Assembly: GCA_000223255.2 (NCBI GenBank)
Contig: AFUT01000001.1
Location: 459,165 to 523,164 of the forward strand
Direction of reading: 5' to 3'
Source: Streptococcus infantis SK970
Lineage (GTDB): Bacteria > Bacillota > Bacilli > Lactobacillales > Streptococcaceae
DNA: 64,000 nt
Shown: positions 8,849 to 16,939 of the stretch, one piece after another
How positions within the stretch are numbered: the stretch's first letter is position 1
How the letters are laid out: each line of letters opens with the position of its first letter
Translations under genes and position numbers: made by a program
The notes under the pieces: generated by a model
The model's input: only the letters and a program-made list of their open reading frames with translations
Told to the model about the DNA's origin: nothing
Database searches by the model: none

Positions 8849-10196
8849 CTATCAAGAAGTCACCAAAGACTTCATCATAAGAAATCCTCATGTAGCAGTC
8901 ATTTTAGACATGGGGATGGGAAAAACAGCTACAACCCTGTCAGCCATTAACGAACTAATGTTTGACCGTTATGAGGTCTCAAAGGTTTTGGTAATTGCTC
9001 CGCTTAGAGTCGCAAATACAGTATGGAGTGACGAAATAGAGCAGTGGCAAGAACTGTCCCATCTGAGATATTCAAAAATTGTGGGTACTCCAAAACAACG
9101 ACAAGAAGCACTCCAAAAAGATGCGGATATCTACATCGTAAATCGTGAAAACATCCCTTGGTTAGTTGAAGAGTGTCATCCGCATTTCAAGTGGGATATG
9201 ATTGTCATTGATGAATTAAGTTCATTCAAATCATGGCAATCAAAACGTTTTAAAGCTTTTATGGCCATGCGCCCTTACATGAAACGAGTGGTAGGTTTAA
9301 CAGGCACACCGAGTTCCAACGGATTAATGGATTTGTTTGCGGAGTTCAAGGTCATTGATGGCGGTGTTCGTTTGGGACGTTTTATCGGAGAATACCGAAG
9401 TCGTTATTTTAGAGAGGGACGTAGAAATGGAAACGTCGTCTATGAATATATTCCAATGGACTATGCAGAGTGTCAAATCTTTGACAAGATTGATGACATC
9501 ACAATTTCTATGAAAGCAATGGATTATCTACAAATGCCAACATTAATCTCAACTAAAAAATTAGTCCATCTCACAAACGCAGAAGCAAAAAGATATAAAG
9601 AGTTTAAAAAGGAATCTGTTATTTCTGATTCTAACGAAATTGAAGTAACAGCAGCAAATGCTGCTAGTTTATCCAATAAACTGGTTCAAATGGCTAATGG
9701 TGCAGTATATTCTGATGATCATAAAATTATCAAGTTACATGATCAAAAACTTGATGCACTTGAAGATATTATTGAAGCCGCAAATGGAGAACCAGTTCTG
9801 GTCGCTTATTGGTTCAAGCATGATTTACTTCGTATTCAAGAACGATTGAACAAGCTTAGGGTTAAAAGTACAGTTCTTAAAAGTGAAACTGATATTCATG
9901 AATGGAATAAAGGGAACATCACTGTTGGTTTGCTACACCCAGCTAGCGCAGGACATGGTCTAAATTTACAAAAGGGAGGTCATCACTTAGTGTGGTTTGG
10001 GTTAACTTGGTCTCTTGAACTGTACCAACAAACCAATGCTCGACTTTGGCGACAAGGGCAACAATCAAACACAGTGATTATTCAGCATATTGTAACAGAA
10101 GGTACAATTGATGCTGATATTCTAAAAGCTTTAACTGCCAAAGATGCACAACAATCACGTTTGATTGAAGCAGTAAAAGCACAAGTAGGAGGTTGA
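8829..10196 (+). CDS. SNF2-family DNA helicase/translocase
   Basis: This is a compact 455-residue phage SNF2 protein. Motif I is DMGMGKT (about residues 27-33), motif II VIDELSSF (DEXX type), motif III GLTGTPSS, and motifs V-VI lie in PASAGHGLNLQ and NARLWRQGQ. An in-frame TTG at 8814 gives a longer reading. ATG 8829 is preferred because GAGGGG lies 8 nt upstream, and the start at residues MKLKLHDYQ matches the family's Q-motif region. It likely works with the overlapping VRR-NUC nuclease. Confidence 0.9.
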   Translation: MKLKLHDYQEVTKDFIIRNPHVAVILDMGMGKTATTLSAINELMFDRYEVSKVLVIAPLRVANTVWSDEIEQWQELSHLRYSKIVGTPKQRQEALQKDADIYIVNRENIPWLVEECHPHFKWDMIVIDELSSFKSWQSKRFKAFMAMRPYMKRVVGLTGTPSSNGLMDLFAEFKVIDGGVRLGRFIGEYRSRYFREGRRNGNVVYEYIPMDYAECQIFDKIDDITISMKAMDYLQMPTLISTKKLVHLTNAEAKRYKEFKKESVISDSNEIEVTAANAASLSNKLVQMANGAVYSDDHKIIKLHDQKLDALEDIIEAANGEPVLVAYWFKHDLLRIQERLNKLRVKSTVLKSETDIHEWNKGNITVGLLHPASAGHGLNLQKGGHHLVWFGLTWSLELYQQTNARLWRQGQQSNTVIIQHIVTEGTIDADILKALTAKDAQQSRLIEAVKAQVGG

Positions 10197-10197
10197 T

Positions 10198-10680
10198 ATG
10201 GATAAAGTAGACTACTATTTCCAACACTATCAAGATGCAAAAAGAGATTTAATAATTGCAAAGAACTTGATTGAAAACTATAAACCCATTTCAGAAGATG
10301 CTTTTCTATACTCTCTTGCTACTAGACAGACAAATGAAGAACGTGTTAAAACGAGTAAAACGAATGTTAGGACAGAAAATATGGCTCTATCTTTTCATGA
10401 TAAGTTCTTAGCAGAGGAAAGAGAATATCAGGAGTCATTGTTTGAAAAGTACTGTCATTTAAAAACCGATCTCGATTTCTTTGAACTTGCTGTTTCTTCT
10501 GTTGATGAAATTATGAGGGATGTAGTAGTTGATTTAGTCTTAGTTGGATTGACATGGGATGAGTTACTACCTAAGCATAATGTTTCTAGAATGACAGTTA
10601 GTCGATATAGACAAAAAGCTTTAAAACAAGTAAAAGAATATTACCGTTTCGCTGGGAAAACCTTGAGTATAAATGGCTAA
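10198..10680 (+). CDS. Sigma region 4-like (ArpU-like) phage transcription regulator
   Basis: This 160-residue protein has a helical N-terminal half and a C-terminal helix-turn-helix: LTWDELLPKHNVSRMTVSRY followed by a basic helix RQKALKQVKEYY. This is the layout of late-gene activators of Gram-positive phages related to sigma factor region 4 (ArpU/DUF1492-type). It begins 1 bp after the helicase stop. The region just downstream contains short direct repeats that could be its binding site. The assignment to a regulator is good; the exact family name is uncertain. Confidence 0.7.
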   Translation: MDKVDYYFQHYQDAKRDLIIAKNLIENYKPISEDAFLYSLATRQTNEERVKTSKTNVRTENMALSFHDKFLAEEREYQESLFEKYCHLKTDLDFFELAVSSVDEIMRDVVVDLVLVGLTWDELLPKHNVSRMTVSRYRQKALKQVKEYYRFAGKTLSING

Positions 10681-10686
10681 TGATAC

Positions 10687-10742
10687 TAGGGTGTTACTAA
10701 GGTGGTACTACCCTGTTACTAAGTTGTTACTAAGATGGTACT
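10687..10742. repeat. Direct repeats GTTACTAAG-TGGTACT after the regulator gene
   Basis: GTTACTAAGGTGGTACTA (10693-10710) and GTTACTAAGATGGTACT (10726-10742) flank a related copy GTTACTAAGTTGTTAC (10715-10730). Repeated 11- to 22-nt spacing suggests a protein-binding array, perhaps for the adjacent regulator. Confidence 0.5.
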
Positions 10743-10865
10743 GCTTTTTAAAAATGAGTGTGATATACTTAAGATGTCAAAAAAGATAGAAAATCGGCTA
10801 ATTTCACTGGATAAAATTCTGGTTCTACGGTAATATACACCTAGAAAAATAAGAGGAGAATAACT

Positions 10866-11093
10866 ATGTGGACCAGAGGTCAGATTCATTATCACGAACA
10901 AATAGTTGATTACATAGCAAAAGTCAGTGATCAACCTTCAGATGTAGGTATTGATTTAGGATGTGTATTCAAATTAGAGGTTGATGTTGCTGAAAATACT
11001 ATCATTTCTTATGACAGAGGATGGGATATCTACCCAGAATCTGATGAACAAGAAGCTATTCTTGAAGTGATTTTGAAAACTTTAAAAGTTTAA
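10866..11093 (+). CDS. Small phage protein with YDRGWDI motif
   Basis: The 75-residue protein starts MWTRGQIHYHEQ and carries SYDRGWDIYPES near residue 50. This pattern is seen in a family of small uncharacterised phage proteins (a DUF7678-like profile, from memory). GAGGAGAA lies 8 nt upstream of ATG 10866. It stands alone between the repeat array and the next small gene. The function is unknown. Confidence 0.65.
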   Translation: MWTRGQIHYHEQIVDYIAKVSDQPSDVGIDLGCVFKLEVDVAENTIISYDRGWDIYPESDEQEAILEVILKTLKV

Positions 11094-11180
11094 AATATCT
11101 TTAAAATAATGCACAAATGACTGGATATATCCCGCTCTTAGAGGTAATATGGTTACAACAAAAAGAAAGAGGATAAAACC

Positions 11181-11342
11181 ATGAAGAAAGAGGATATTTT
11201 AACAAAAATCGCAAAAAATAGAATTGGCGCTGAAACGCTAGAAACGAGAAATAGCGATAGACTTGACTTTTATGACATCAGCGTTTGGGCATTGAAAGAA
11301 ATGCTTGAACAAGCTTATGAAGCAGGTAGAAAAGCAAAATAA
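11181..11342 (+). CDS. DUF6900-like small phage protein
   Basis: This 53-residue protein has ETLETRNSDRLDFYDISVW followed by LKEMLEQAYEAGRKAK. The E-T-R-N-S-D-LDF block and the alpha-helical AYEAGRKA end are typical of the short DUF6900 family found in phages and plasmids. RBS AGAGGATAA lies just upstream of ATG 11181. It was called by content because it is short. The role is unknown; it precedes the phage metK gene. Confidence 0.7.
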   Translation: MKKEDILTKIAKNRIGAETLETRNSDRLDFYDISVWALKEMLEQAYEAGRKAK

Positions 11343-11391
11343 AAAAACAGAGCCTTACCCAAATGGGGAGGCTTTTTGCGTGGAGGAAATA

Positions 11392-12429
11392 ATGATTATT
11401 ACGAGTGAACAAGTATCTAATGGCCATCCAGATAAAATTTGTGACCAGATTTCAGATGCAGTTCTAACAGTATGTTTAGAACAAGATAAGAATAGCAGGG
11501 TTGCAGTAGAAACTCTTATCAAAGATAATCATATAGTGGTTGCTGGTGAAATGAAAACAACAGCCTTGTTTGATTTAAAAACTGTTGTTCGAAATGTCGT
11601 TAAACCACTAGGAATGGAAAATATCATTGTGACGAATCTTATCGGTTTACAAAGTGATGATATTTCTCAAGGTGTTGATACAGGTGGTGCTGGAGACCAA
11701 GGGATGATGTATGGCTATGCAACTGATGAAACTGACGAATGCTTACCACTTCCATACGTTTTAGCAACTCGTGTTCTTGAGAATCTTATGGAACTTCAGC
11801 ATCCGCTCTTAGGGAAAGATGCTAAGGCACAGGTTTCTTATGATTATGACAATAAAAGAATTACAACATTCTTAGTATCAATTCAGCATAGCGATGAAAT
11901 GACAATTGAGAATCTAAGAGTAATTGTTAAAGAATCTATGATAAAAGTAGCAAAACAGTATAAACAAAACCGTGATTTTAATGTTTTAGTGAATCCTACT
12001 GGTCGTTTCGTTCTTGGTGGTTCTTATGCAGATGCTGGAGTTACTGGAAGAAAAATTATCGCTGATACTTATGGTGGATTTGCCCATCATGGTGGTGGTG
12101 CATTTTCAGGAAAGGATCCAAGTAAAGTGGATCGCTCAGGAGCTTATATGGCACGTAAGATTGCAAAAGACATCGTTCGTGAAGGATATGCTAAACGATG
12201 CGAAGTTCAATTAGCATACGCTATAGGTGTCGCAGAACCGGTTTCTATTCATGTGGAAACATTTGGAACAAGTAACTATACGAGCAAACAACTGGTAGGA
12301 ATGATTAAAGAACGGTACGATTTAACACCGAAAGGGATTATCAAGGAGTTGGATCTTCTAAACGTAGACTACACTCAATCTACATGTTTTGGACATTTTA
12401 CGAAACCAACTCTTCCTTGGGAGCAGTAA
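11392..12429 (+). CDS. metK: Phage-encoded S-adenosylmethionine synthetase
   Basis: The enzyme makes SAM from methionine and ATP. Family signatures are clear: SNGHPDKICDQ near the N-terminus, GGAGDQGMMYGYA, NPTGRFVLGG and GGGAFSGKDPSKVDRS. It is 345 residues, shorter than the usual 380-400 of host MetK, and one normally conserved segment reads GGSYADAG rather than GGPQGDAG. The longer reading from 11305 is rejected because GTGGAGGAAATA directly precedes ATG 11392. Two DNA methyltransferase genes lie 1-3 kb downstream, so it probably feeds SAM to phage DNA methylation, or replaces host supply after infection. Confidence 0.93.
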   Translation: MIITSEQVSNGHPDKICDQISDAVLTVCLEQDKNSRVAVETLIKDNHIVVAGEMKTTALFDLKTVVRNVVKPLGMENIIVTNLIGLQSDDISQGVDTGGAGDQGMMYGYATDETDECLPLPYVLATRVLENLMELQHPLLGKDAKAQVSYDYDNKRITTFLVSIQHSDEMTIENLRVIVKESMIKVAKQYKQNRDFNVLVNPTGRFVLGGSYADAGVTGRKIIADTYGGFAHHGGGAFSGKDPSKVDRSGAYMARKIAKDIVREGYAKRCEVQLAYAIGVAEPVSIHVETFGTSNYTSKQLVGMIKERYDLTPKGIIKELDLLNVDYTQSTCFGHFTKPTLPWEQ

Positions 12430-12430
12430 G

Positions 12431-12796
12431 ATGCCACGTAGACCAAGAACTCCCTGCAAGCAGAATGGTTGTCCAAACCTTGTGACCTATGGAAACAAGT
12501 ACTGCAATGACCACAAGACTAACCACGCACTTGACGCCAGGACAACCAAAGCTAAAGGTTACAATTCACGGTGGAATAAGGCGCGGATTCGTTACTTAAA
12601 GCTCAATCCTCTCTGTGTTTACTGTCAAAGAGAAGGTCGACTGACCAAGGCAACAGTGGTTGATCATATCACTCCCCACCGAGGTGACCAAGAACTCTTT
12701 TGGAATCAATCTAACTGGCAAGCTCTCTGTAAATCTTGTCATGATAGAAAGACCAAGACAACGGACCTATATGTGGAATATACCTATCGGTTTTAA
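12431..12796 (+). CDS. HNH endonuclease
   Basis: This 121-residue HNH protein of the phage packaging-associated type has the core CVYCQREG, then VVDHITPHRG, then NWQALCKSCHDRKT, giving two CxxC pairs for zinc and the catalytic His. It begins one base after the metK stop; an in-frame ATG at 12389 inside metK is rejected in favour of 12431. Such HNH proteins usually sit next to the terminase genes and help cleave cos DNA. Here a 3.7-kb methylation module separates it from TerS. Confidence 0.9.
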   Translation: MPRRPRTPCKQNGCPNLVTYGNKYCNDHKTNHALDARTTKAKGYNSRWNKARIRYLKLNPLCVYCQREGRLTKATVVDHITPHRGDQELFWNQSNWQALCKSCHDRKTKTTDLYVEYTYRF

Positions 12797-13058
12797 TACT
12801 GTAGTTACGTTCTAAAAATATCTCTCTTTTATAATTTGGGGTAGGGGGGTTAAAATCTCTAAATCCTTGTCCGTAAAAGACCGACGCCCCCTCAAACGTA
12901 AAATTTCGCAAAATTGATAGGGTGGGATATAAAAATCAATTCAAAATAGTAAAGAATCCAGTAAGAATATAGAATTAAGTGAGTGTTATTTTCGTAAATT
13001 TGTTTAAATTTAGGTACGAAAATAACCTTATTTTTTAGTATAAAAGTGAGGAACAGGT
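12797..13058. other. Noncoding gap with G-run/C-run tract, candidate cos/packaging site
   Basis: After the HNH gene the DNA contains GGGGTAGGGGGGTT (about 12839-12852) and, 40 bp on, GACGCCCCCTC (about 12883-12893). These are unusual G/C runs in an AT-rich phage. Similar tracts directly after HNH genes mark cos regions in related phages. No gene is apparent. The assignment is tentative. Confidence 0.4.
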
Positions 13059-13490
13059 ATGAATAACTTTCAACGAGAACAAATTTGGTTACTTAGAAAA
13101 AATGGCTTAGGATACGGTGAAGTTGCTCAAGTAATTGGTTTATCTAAAGACTCTGTTAAGAAGTATTGTAAAAGACATCCTGAGTTAAAGGGACAAGGAA
13201 CATTACCGTATTTGATGGTTGAGAAACGAGTTCAAGATGGTACAAACTGTCCTCAATGTTTTCAACCTATGGTTCCTAATAAAACTGGACGACCGAAGAA
13301 ATTTTGCTCAGATAGGTGCAGAATAAATTGGTGGAAAAATCATCAAGAGGAGCATGATAAGGAACAAACTGCATATGAAGAAATGACTTGCCAGTGTTGT
13401 GGTAGGTCATTTTTATCTTATGCCAATCCCAATAGAAAGTATTGTAGCCATGCCTGCTACATACAGATAAGATTTTACAAAGGAGTCTAA
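13059..13490 (+). CDS. HTH and zinc-ribbon phage protein
   Basis: This 143-residue protein has an N-terminal helix-turn-helix (QIWLLRKNGLGYGEVAQVIG then LSKDSVKKYCKRH) followed by two zinc-binding clusters: CPQCFQP with KKFCSDRCR, and CQCCGRSF with RKYCSHACY. This layout is common in phage proteins annotated as sigma-like or transposase-like regulators. RBS GAGGAA lies upstream of ATG 13059. It begins the methylation module and ends just before the next gene, suggesting co-transcription. It may be a DNA-binding regulator. Confidence 0.75.
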   Translation: MNNFQREQIWLLRKNGLGYGEVAQVIGLSKDSVKKYCKRHPELKGQGTLPYLMVEKRVQDGTNCPQCFQPMVPNKTGRPKKFCSDRCRINWWKNHQEEHDKEQTAYEEMTCQCCGRSFLSYANPNRKYCSHACYIQIRFYKGV

Positions 13491-13491
13491 A

Positions 13492-14747
13492 ATGACGAAC
13501 CAACCAACAATGGAAATAAAAGAACTTCCTCTGAAAGAATTAAAGCCTGCAGCTTATAATCCTCGAAAGAAACTGAAAAAAGGGGATAAAGAATATGAAA
13601 AAATTAAACAGTCGCTTCTTAAGTTTGGATATGTTGACCCTATTATTGTCAATGAAGATTTAACTGTAATTGGGGGTCATCAACGCTTGACAGTTCTTAA
13701 AGACTTAGACTATGAAACTGCTAAGTGCGTCATCGTTGATTTACCCAAAGAAGATGAGAAAGCATTGAACATTGCACTCAATAAGATTACAGGTCAATGG
13801 GATGAAGCTCTCTTAGCGGACTTACTTTTAGATTTACAGGAGTCTGATTTCAATCTAGACCTTACTGGTTTTGAGCCACCAGAGATTGATGACATCCTCT
13901 CCAATGTCCATGACAAGGAGTTGTCTGAAGATGAGTTTGATGTGGAAGAAGAATTGAAGAAACCAACGGTATCAAGAAATGGGGACATTTGGCAATTGGG
14001 AAAACATAGAGTCATTTGTGGTGATTCTACAAAAGCTGAAACCTATAAGCAGTTGCTAGATGATAGGAAAGCTAATTTAGTAGTAACGGACCCACCTTAT
14101 AATGTGGACGTTGAAGAGACGGCAGGGAAAATCCTAAATGATAATATGTCTGACGGAGACTTCTATCAATTTCTCCTTTCTATGTTTACTCAAGTAGAAA
14201 ATCACATGGAAGATGATGCGTCTATCTATGTTTTTCATGCAGATACGGAAGGACTCAACTTCCGTAAAGCTTTTAAAAATGCTGGTTTCTATTTGAGTGG
14301 GTGTTGCATCTGGAAAAAGAACTCACTTGTATTAGGTCGTAGCCCATATCAATGGCAACATGAACCTTGTTTATATGGGTGGAAGAAAAAGGAAAGCATC
14401 AATGGTTTAGTGATCGGAAGCAAACTACCATTTGGGAATATGACCGTCCTAAGTCTAGTAAAGACCACCCAACCATGAAACCAATTCAACTTATGGCTTA
14501 CCCTATTCAAAACTCTTCTATGCGTGGAACAATAGTTTTAGATCCATTTTTAGGTTCTGGTTCTACTTTAATAGCTGCAGATCAGACTGGACGTATTTGT
14601 TATGGAATCGAGCTGGATGAAAAGTTTGTGGATGTCATTGTTAAACGCTATATAGAAGTTACAGGCGATACTGAAGTAACCGTACAACGTAATCATGAGG
14701 TTTTAACTTATAACCAAGTGTTAAAGGAGTTGGAGGAACAAGTATGA
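13492..14747 (+). pseudogene. ParB-domain/DNA adenine or N4-cytosine methyltransferase fusion, frameshifted
   Basis: An N-terminal ParB/Srx-like domain (AAYNPRKK, VIGGHQRLTVLK) is fused to a beta-class methyltransferase with catalytic DPPYNV (about residue 200) and SAM motif DPFLGSGST near residue 348. The frame breaks after CLYGWKKK at the A5 run 14386-14390. One more A restores GKHQWFSDRKQTTIW, giving 418 residues. The local G-AAA-AAG is only a weak slippery site, so a missing base is preferred to programmed shifting. It lies in an operon with the C5-methyltransferase, which overlaps its stop by 4 bp. Confidence 0.88.
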
Positions 14748-15916
14748 CACTAACGTTTCTAGATTTCTTTTCCGGAGTTGGTGGCTTTCGACATGGGCTA
14801 GAATTAGCAGGAATGAAGTGTATAGGATTTTGTGAAAAAGATAAGTTTGCACGCAAGTCTTATGAAGCAATGTATGATACGAAAGGAGAATGGTTTCATG
14901 ACGATATCACAACAATCGATCCAACACGATTACCAAAAGCAGATCTCTGGTGTGCGGGAAGCCCTTGTCAAAATGTGTCTATCGCAGGGAAACGAGCCGG
15001 CCTATACGGTGAGCGAAGTGGACTCTTTTTTACATTTGTTGAACTCATCAAAAGCCAAAAAGAAGAAGATAAACCCGAATGGGTTCTCCTTGAAAATGTT
15101 AAAGGACTTTTATCAAGTGGTGGGGGACGAGATTATCTCGACTATCTCTCTATCTTGGATGAATCAGGGTACGACCTTGAATGGCAAGTGTTCAACTCAA
15201 AAGATTACGGAGTACCACAAAATAGAGAACGCATCTATACTATCGGACATCTTAGAAGAGAAGGTCGACGACAAGTACTACCTATCAGCAGAGAAAGCAG
15301 TAGCCATCTTAAGCAACTTGTAGGCGGTATGCAAAGCTACCGTGTCTATGACCCCAGTGGTATTGCAACAACACTTGTTGGAGAGGGTGGGGGACTAGGA
15401 GCTAAGACAGGTCTTTATCTGATTGACCAATCACTAACTGAACCAAAGTTAACTGAAGAAGCAAGATGTTTAACTGCTCGTTATACTGCTGGTGCGACAA
15501 AGCGAACAGCAATGAACTCTGGAGTGCTTGAGGTCCAACCAATTTTGACACAAGGTATCAAGGTTAGGAACGGAACAAAGCAAGGTTATCAATTGGCGGT
15601 GGTTGGTGACTCGGTTGATCTTTCTTATCCAAGTTCATTAACGAGAAGGGCAAGAGTAGGGAGAGGAATAGCTCACAACCTTTCATGTAGCTGCCAGATG
15701 GGCGCAGTTGTTTGGAATGGTCGTGTTGTAAAAATTAGAAGACTTACTCCAAAAGAGTGTTTTAGACTTCAAGGTTTCAGTGATGACTTATTTGAAAAGG
15801 CAAAAGCTGTAAATTCAGATGCACAACTTTATAAACAAGCAGGAAACGGAGTCACAGTACCAGTTGTTTATGCTATTGGTTGTGCCATATTATCTTCAAA
15901 ATATTATCAGAAATAA
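14744..15916 (+). CDS. DNA (cytosine-5) methyltransferase
   Basis: This 390-residue C5-cytosine methyltransferase shows motif I FLDFFSGVGGFRHGLELAG, catalytic PCQ in GSPCQNVS (about residue 74), ENV (about 119), QNRERIY and C-terminal motif X GNGVTVPV. The target recognition region lies between about residues 190 and 330. No cognate restriction enzyme is visible nearby, so it is probably an orphan phage methyltransferase that shields phage DNA. The gene overlaps the preceding methyltransferase by ATGA, and the phage metK upstream could supply its SAM. Confidence 0.93.
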   Translation: MTLTFLDFFSGVGGFRHGLELAGMKCIGFCEKDKFARKSYEAMYDTKGEWFHDDITTIDPTRLPKADLWCAGSPCQNVSIAGKRAGLYGERSGLFFTFVELIKSQKEEDKPEWVLLENVKGLLSSGGGRDYLDYLSILDESGYDLEWQVFNSKDYGVPQNRERIYTIGHLRREGRRQVLPISRESSSHLKQLVGGMQSYRVYDPSGIATTLVGEGGGLGAKTGLYLIDQSLTEPKLTEEARCLTARYTAGATKRTAMNSGVLEVQPILTQGIKVRNGTKQGYQLAVVGDSVDLSYPSSLTRRARVGRGIAHNLSCSCQMGAVVWNGRVVKIRRLTPKECFRLQGFSDDLFEKAKAVNSDAQLYKQAGNGVTVPVVYAIGCAILSSKYYQK

Positions 15917-15975
15917 CTGGATAAAAATGAACTTTAGAGTTAATATGTACTAAACAAAAGAGAAGAGGTTGTATT

Positions 15976-16188
15976 ATGGATGACTTAAAAGTGAAGACTT
16001 TGAAATCATTGTATCCCAATGGAACTCGAGTAAAATTACTCGAAATGGAGGATTCATTTGCGCCACCTATAGGTACTCTCGGTACGGTAATTGGTGTTGA
16101 TGATATTGGTTCAATTTTAGTAAGTTGGGATAATGGACAAAGTTTAAATGTACTTTACGGAATTGATAAAATAATAAAATTGGGATAG
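15976..16188 (+). CDS. DUF4314-like small phage protein
   Basis: The 70-residue protein has the pattern YPNGTRVKLLEMEDSF, PIGTLGTVIGVDDIG and LVSWDNGQSLNVLYG. This matches the beta-rich DUF4314 family common near phage terminase genes. RBS AGAAGAGG precedes ATG 15976. The function is unknown; the fold may be SH3-like. Confidence 0.75.
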   Translation: MDDLKVKTLKSLYPNGTRVKLLEMEDSFAPPIGTLGTVIGVDDIGSILVSWDNGQSLNVLYGIDKIIKLG

Positions 16189-16190
16189 TT

Positions 16191-16421
16191 ATGTGGGAAA
16201 TGATAACTAGAGAGTGCAATGGTCGGCACTATCATATTGAGTTTCTTAGAGAATTTAGTACCTATGACCGACATATTGATGGCGCTTGGATAGCAATCCT
16301 AAAAATTAAACGAAATAAAGAAATAGTTTTTCATTATGAATATGGTAAAATTACTGACCGAATGGATGATTTGGATAAAATTATCTATCAAGAAATAGTG
16401 GATACATACAATAAATTATAA
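16191..16421 (+). CDS. Hypothetical small phage protein
   Basis: This 76-residue protein is not recognised. It is rich in aromatic and charged residues (HYHIEFLREFSTYDRH, VFHYEYGKITDRMDDLDK). It starts 2 bp after the DUF4314 stop, with a poor ribosome site, so translation is probably coupled. A hairpin terminator follows immediately. Confidence 0.6.
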   Translation: MWEMITRECNGRHYHIEFLREFSTYDRHIDGAWIAILKIKRNKEIVFHYEYGKITDRMDDLDKIIYQEIVDTYNKL

Positions 16422-16425
16422 ATTG

Positions 16426-16452
16426 GAACTCGATGTGAGTTCTTTTTATTTT
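16426..16452 (+). terminator. Hairpin terminator before the terminase genes
   Basis: GAACTC (16426-16431) pairs with GAGTTC (16437-16442), followed by TTTTTATTTT. It separates the methylation module from the packaging operon. Confidence 0.65.
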
Positions 16453-16465
16453 AGGAGGTGAATTA

Positions 16466-16939
16466 GTGGCAATTAGAGGACGTAAACCGAAACCTACAAA
16501 TTTAAAAGTTCTAGAAGGTAATCCTGGTAAACGGCCTCTCCCAACGAATGAAGTAAAACCTCAAAAGAAGGCTCCACGTTGCCCCCAGTGGCTTGAAGAA
16601 GATGCTAAGAGGGAATGGAAGCGGATGGGAAAAATATTGGAACAAATGGGATTACTGACGGAAATGGATATGACCGCATTTGCAGGTTATTGTCAAGCTT
16701 ACGCACGTTGGAAAGAAGCAGAGGAGTTTTTATCAAAACATGGTTCTATCTTAAAGACACCAAATGGGTATTTACAGCAAGTTCCACAAGTTTCAATTAG
16801 TCAAACTAATTTAAAAATCATGCTGAAGTTTTGTGAACAATTTGGTCTAACCCCATCCGCTAGGAATCGTTTAGCTACTATGGATTCAGAGGTTGGTAAT
16901 GGTGACGAAATGGAAGATTTGTTGGGAGGTTTACTATGA
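16466..16939 (+). CDS. Terminase small subunit, P27 family
   Basis: This 157-residue protein begins MAIRGRKPKPTNLKVLEGNP, the diagnostic basic start of P27-family small terminases, and continues with a helical core (WLEEDAKREWKRMGKIL, FAGYCQAYARWKEAEE). It recognises phage DNA and hands it to TerL. The start is GTG 16466, chosen because TTAGGAGGTG lies 7 nt upstream. Its stop overlaps the TerL start as ATGA, the usual coupling of the two subunits. Confidence 0.92.
   Translation: MAIRGRKPKPTNLKVLEGNPGKRPLPTNEVKPQKKAPRCPQWLEEDAKREWKRMGKILEQMGLLTEMDMTAFAGYCQAYARWKEAEEFLSKHGSILKTPNGYLQQVPQVSISQTNLKIMLKFCEQFGLTPSARNRLATMDSEVGNGDEMEDLLGGLL

Noticed and set aside
14386..14390. Programmed frameshift in the ParB-methyltransferase gene
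   Set aside because: G-AAA-AAG lacks the matching first base of a strong slippery site, and the break matches the pattern of missing bases in A/T runs elsewhere.
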